Assembly: GCA_050701115.1 (NCBI GenBank)
Contig: JBOHER010000232.1
Coordinates: forward strand, 1-30,385
Direction: 5' to 3'
Length of the DNA: 30,385 bases
From: JBOHER01 sp050701115
Lineage (GTDB): Bacteria; Actinomycetota; Actinomycetes; Mycobacteriales; Pseudonocardiaceae
Part shown: positions 28,981 to 30,385 of the stretch, piece by piece
Numbering within the stretch: the first letter of the stretch is position 1
How the letters are laid out: each line of letters opens with the position of its first letter
Notes under the pieces: model-generated
What the model saw: only the letters and a program-made list of their open reading frames with translations
Database searches by the model: none
Told to the model about the DNA's origin: nothing
Position numbers and translations under genes: made by a program

Positions 28981-30385
28981 TCATCGTTCATCCGCCTTGG
29001 CCGCTCCTCGCTGGCGCGACTCACCATCGGAACCGTCCGAATTCTCACCCCCGGGACAACCTACACCCGAGTTCGGCGAGCGGCCTGTCTCCCGAGCCAG
29101 GCTCAGGCCCCAGGTGCCTGAGAGTCGGCAGAACGCTGCTTGGGCCATGGCCTCGTATCCGGCGTCGTTGGGATGCAGGTGGTCGCCGCTGTCGTACTTG
29201 GGCAGGAGCTGTTGGGGGTGCGCCGGATCGCTTAAAGCCTCGTCGAAGTCGATCACTCCGTCGAAGGCACCACTCGTCCGGATCCACCGATTGACGGCTT
29301 GCCGCTTCGCTTCGGCGGCAGGCGACCAATAGAAGGCTCCCTTGAAGGGGGCGAGGGTCCCGCCGAAGATCTGCAAGCCCTTCAGGTGGGCCTGGCTGAT
29401 GATCTGCTGGTAGCCGTTGGTGATGTCCCGTGCGGACACGTCGGTATTCGGCCTGAAGCAGTCGAACGGTACGCCCGGGTAGAGATTCGTCGGGCTGGCC
29501 TGGGAGAAACCGATGTCGTTCGTGCCGTCCAGGAGTATGACCTGGCGGACGCCGTCTTGGGCCAGCACGTCCCGGTTGAGTCGGGCGAGCGTGCCGACTC
29601 CGAAGCACGGGGAGGTGTTGAGCACCCGGTCGCCGGATATGCCCTCGTTGAGGATCGCCACCTCGTCGTTGCGGTTGCCCGGGGTATGCGCGACGACCAT
29701 TCGCGCCAGGTAGTTCGGCCAGCGGTTGTTTGCATTGATCGTCGAACCGAAACCGTCGGTGATCGAATCACCGACGGTGACCACGGCCGGGACTCGTCGC
29801 GACGCCTCGACGTGTACGCCGTCCAGCCAGTACCAGGAGGGCGAGGTGGTGGAGTACGCCTGCGCGCTGGTGTCGTTGGTGCGGTTTCCTGAGGAGACAT
29901 AGTTGACCTGCTCAGCGCCGGGATGGTAAGTCGCGGGTCCGGTTGCGTTCGGCAAGTAGATGCTGATGGCCAGGTTCTGTAGCGGGGCCACCGGCATTTC
30001 AACTGGATCGCTGTAGACCTGGGCCCCGGCCGGGATCGTCACGGCAGGCGAGCCGCCGTTGAACGTGGCCTGGTGGACGGAACCGGGCACCAGGCCAGCC
30101 CTCGATTCCTGAAGCCCTACCGTCACGTGACCGACCGAGACTGGCCGCGATCCGAACGTGTTAGTGAGGCGAAGCCGAATCCGGTTGCCGCCGACGCTTG
30201 TGTAGACGATGTTTCGCACGGTCTGGTCGTCGAATCCCTCAGCGGACAGGTCCGACGAGCCTGACAGGCGGTTCGGCGTAGCCGGTAACGGACTGGCGCT
30301 CCACGTGCCGACCCAATGGTTGGACCGTCCGGGGGATGGGTGCTGGACATCCGCGGGCGCGGAACCTGCTCCGACGACGGTAGCG
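28981..30385 (-). CDS. Secreted SGNH/GDSL-family hydrolase (5' end outside window)
   Basis: The minus-strand frame is open from the window edge (30385) to the stop at 28981, so the true start is beyond it. The first visible residues, ATVVGAGSAPADVQ, look like the end of a signal peptide and cleavage region, followed by NHWVGTWSASPLP, typical of the XynE-like secreted SGNH group. A beta-rich N-terminal part (about 70 to 190, VRNIVYTSVGGNRIRLRL) precedes the catalytic domain. Block I is VVTVGDSITDGFG (Ser nucleophile), block II contains GISGDRV, block III is LDGTNDIGF, and block V is DHLHPNDAGYEAM (Asp/His). All four SGNH residues are present. Substrates of the family are acetylated polysaccharides, lipids or other esters. 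The tail (GENSDGSDGESRQRG) is polar and probably disordered. It is on the opposite strand to the DUF222 remnant. Confidence 0.9.
   Translation of the reverse strand, partial: ATVVGAGSAPADVQHPSPGRSNHWVGTWSASPLPATPNRLSGSSDLSAEGFDDQTVRNIVYTSVGGNRIRLRLTNTFGSRPVSVGHVTVGLQESRAGLVPGSVHQATFNGGSPAVTIPAGAQVYSDPVEMPVAPLQNLAISIYLPNATGPATYHPGAEQVNYVSSGNRTNDTSAQAYSTTSPSWYWLDGVHVEASRRVPAVVTVGDSITDGFGSTINANNRWPNYLARMVVAHTPGNRNDEVAILNEGISGDRVLNTSPCFGVGTLARLNRDVLAQDGVRQVILLDGTNDIGFSQASPTNLYPGVPFDCFRPNTDVSARDITNGYQQIISQAHLKGLQIFGGTLAPFKGAFYWSPAAEAKRQAVNRWIRTSGAFDGVIDFDEALSDPAHPQQLLPKYDSGDHLHPNDAGYEAMAQAAFCRLSGTWGLSLARETGRSPNSGVGCPGGENSDGSDGESRQRGAAKADER

Noticed and set aside
28652..29332. Full 226-codon reading of the DUF222-like ORF
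   Set aside because: After about residue 80 it loses family character and then runs antisense through the well-supported SGNH hydrolase gene.

Overview
This is a high-GC actinobacterial chromosome segment. Gene content and order point to the Pseudonocardiaceae (Amycolatopsis / Saccharomonospora / Prauserella type); the family call is inference. Supporting signs are many GTG starts, leaderless promoters, and stretches collinear with Mycobacterium tuberculosis from my recall of that genome: pykA-tesB (Rv1617-Rv1618), aroG-RNase AS-PlsC-Rv2183c-ArsA-SRPBCC-fadD15 (Rv2178c-Rv2187), and lspA-rluD (Rv1539-Rv1540). No rRNA, tRNA, CRISPR array, insertion sequence or phage gene was seen.

Layout. 1-2177: minus-strand LuxR/MalT-type ATPase regulator whose C-terminal part is broken by several frame changes and runs off the window. 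2222-7097: minus-strand central-metabolism genes: a small hypothetical, acyl-CoA thioesterase II, pyruvate kinase, a DUF2461 protein and a phosphofructokinase with the pyrophosphate-type residue pair. A 4 x 21-bp tandem repeat lies upstream of pyk and a 77-bp nested palindrome lies before pfk. 7185-8465: class I DAHP synthase preceded by a 21-codon leader peptide with consecutive Tyr-Phe-Trp-Phe codons and four mutually exclusive RNA arms, i.e. an apparent aromatic-amino-acid attenuator. 8469-12434: RNase AS, an acyltransferase, an alpha/beta hydrolase with a coupled small membrane protein, and a YbdK-type carboxylate-amine ligase.

12438-17726: one long minus-strand cluster (SRPBCC, metallophosphoesterase, SRPBCC, ArsA-like ATPase, CxxCxxC protein, ROK glucokinase, Nudix-NYN fusion), mostly with overlapping or 1-3 nt junctions, divergent from fadD15 (17865-19670). 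19685-23041: two tandem DUF885 metallopeptidase-like paralogues, divergent from an AsnC-type HTH protein with a Gly/Pro repeat region. 23909-28562: minus-strand rluD, lspA, a cation/proton antiporter and a membrane-anchored alpha/beta hydrolase. 28563-28980: an AT-rich promoter region and a truncated DUF222/13E12-like remnant. 28981-30385: a secreted SGNH hydrolase, open at the window edge.

Together the genes cover lower glycolysis control (glucokinase, PFK, pyruvate kinase), entry to the shikimate pathway, lipid activation and remodelling, and RNA/nucleotide housekeeping. The strongest candidate for something not previously described is the aromatic leader/attenuator at 7185-7346. Next come the leaderless -10 (TANNNT) boxes at constant spacing, the nested palindrome family, and the Nudix-NYN fusion embedded in the ArsA-ROK operon.
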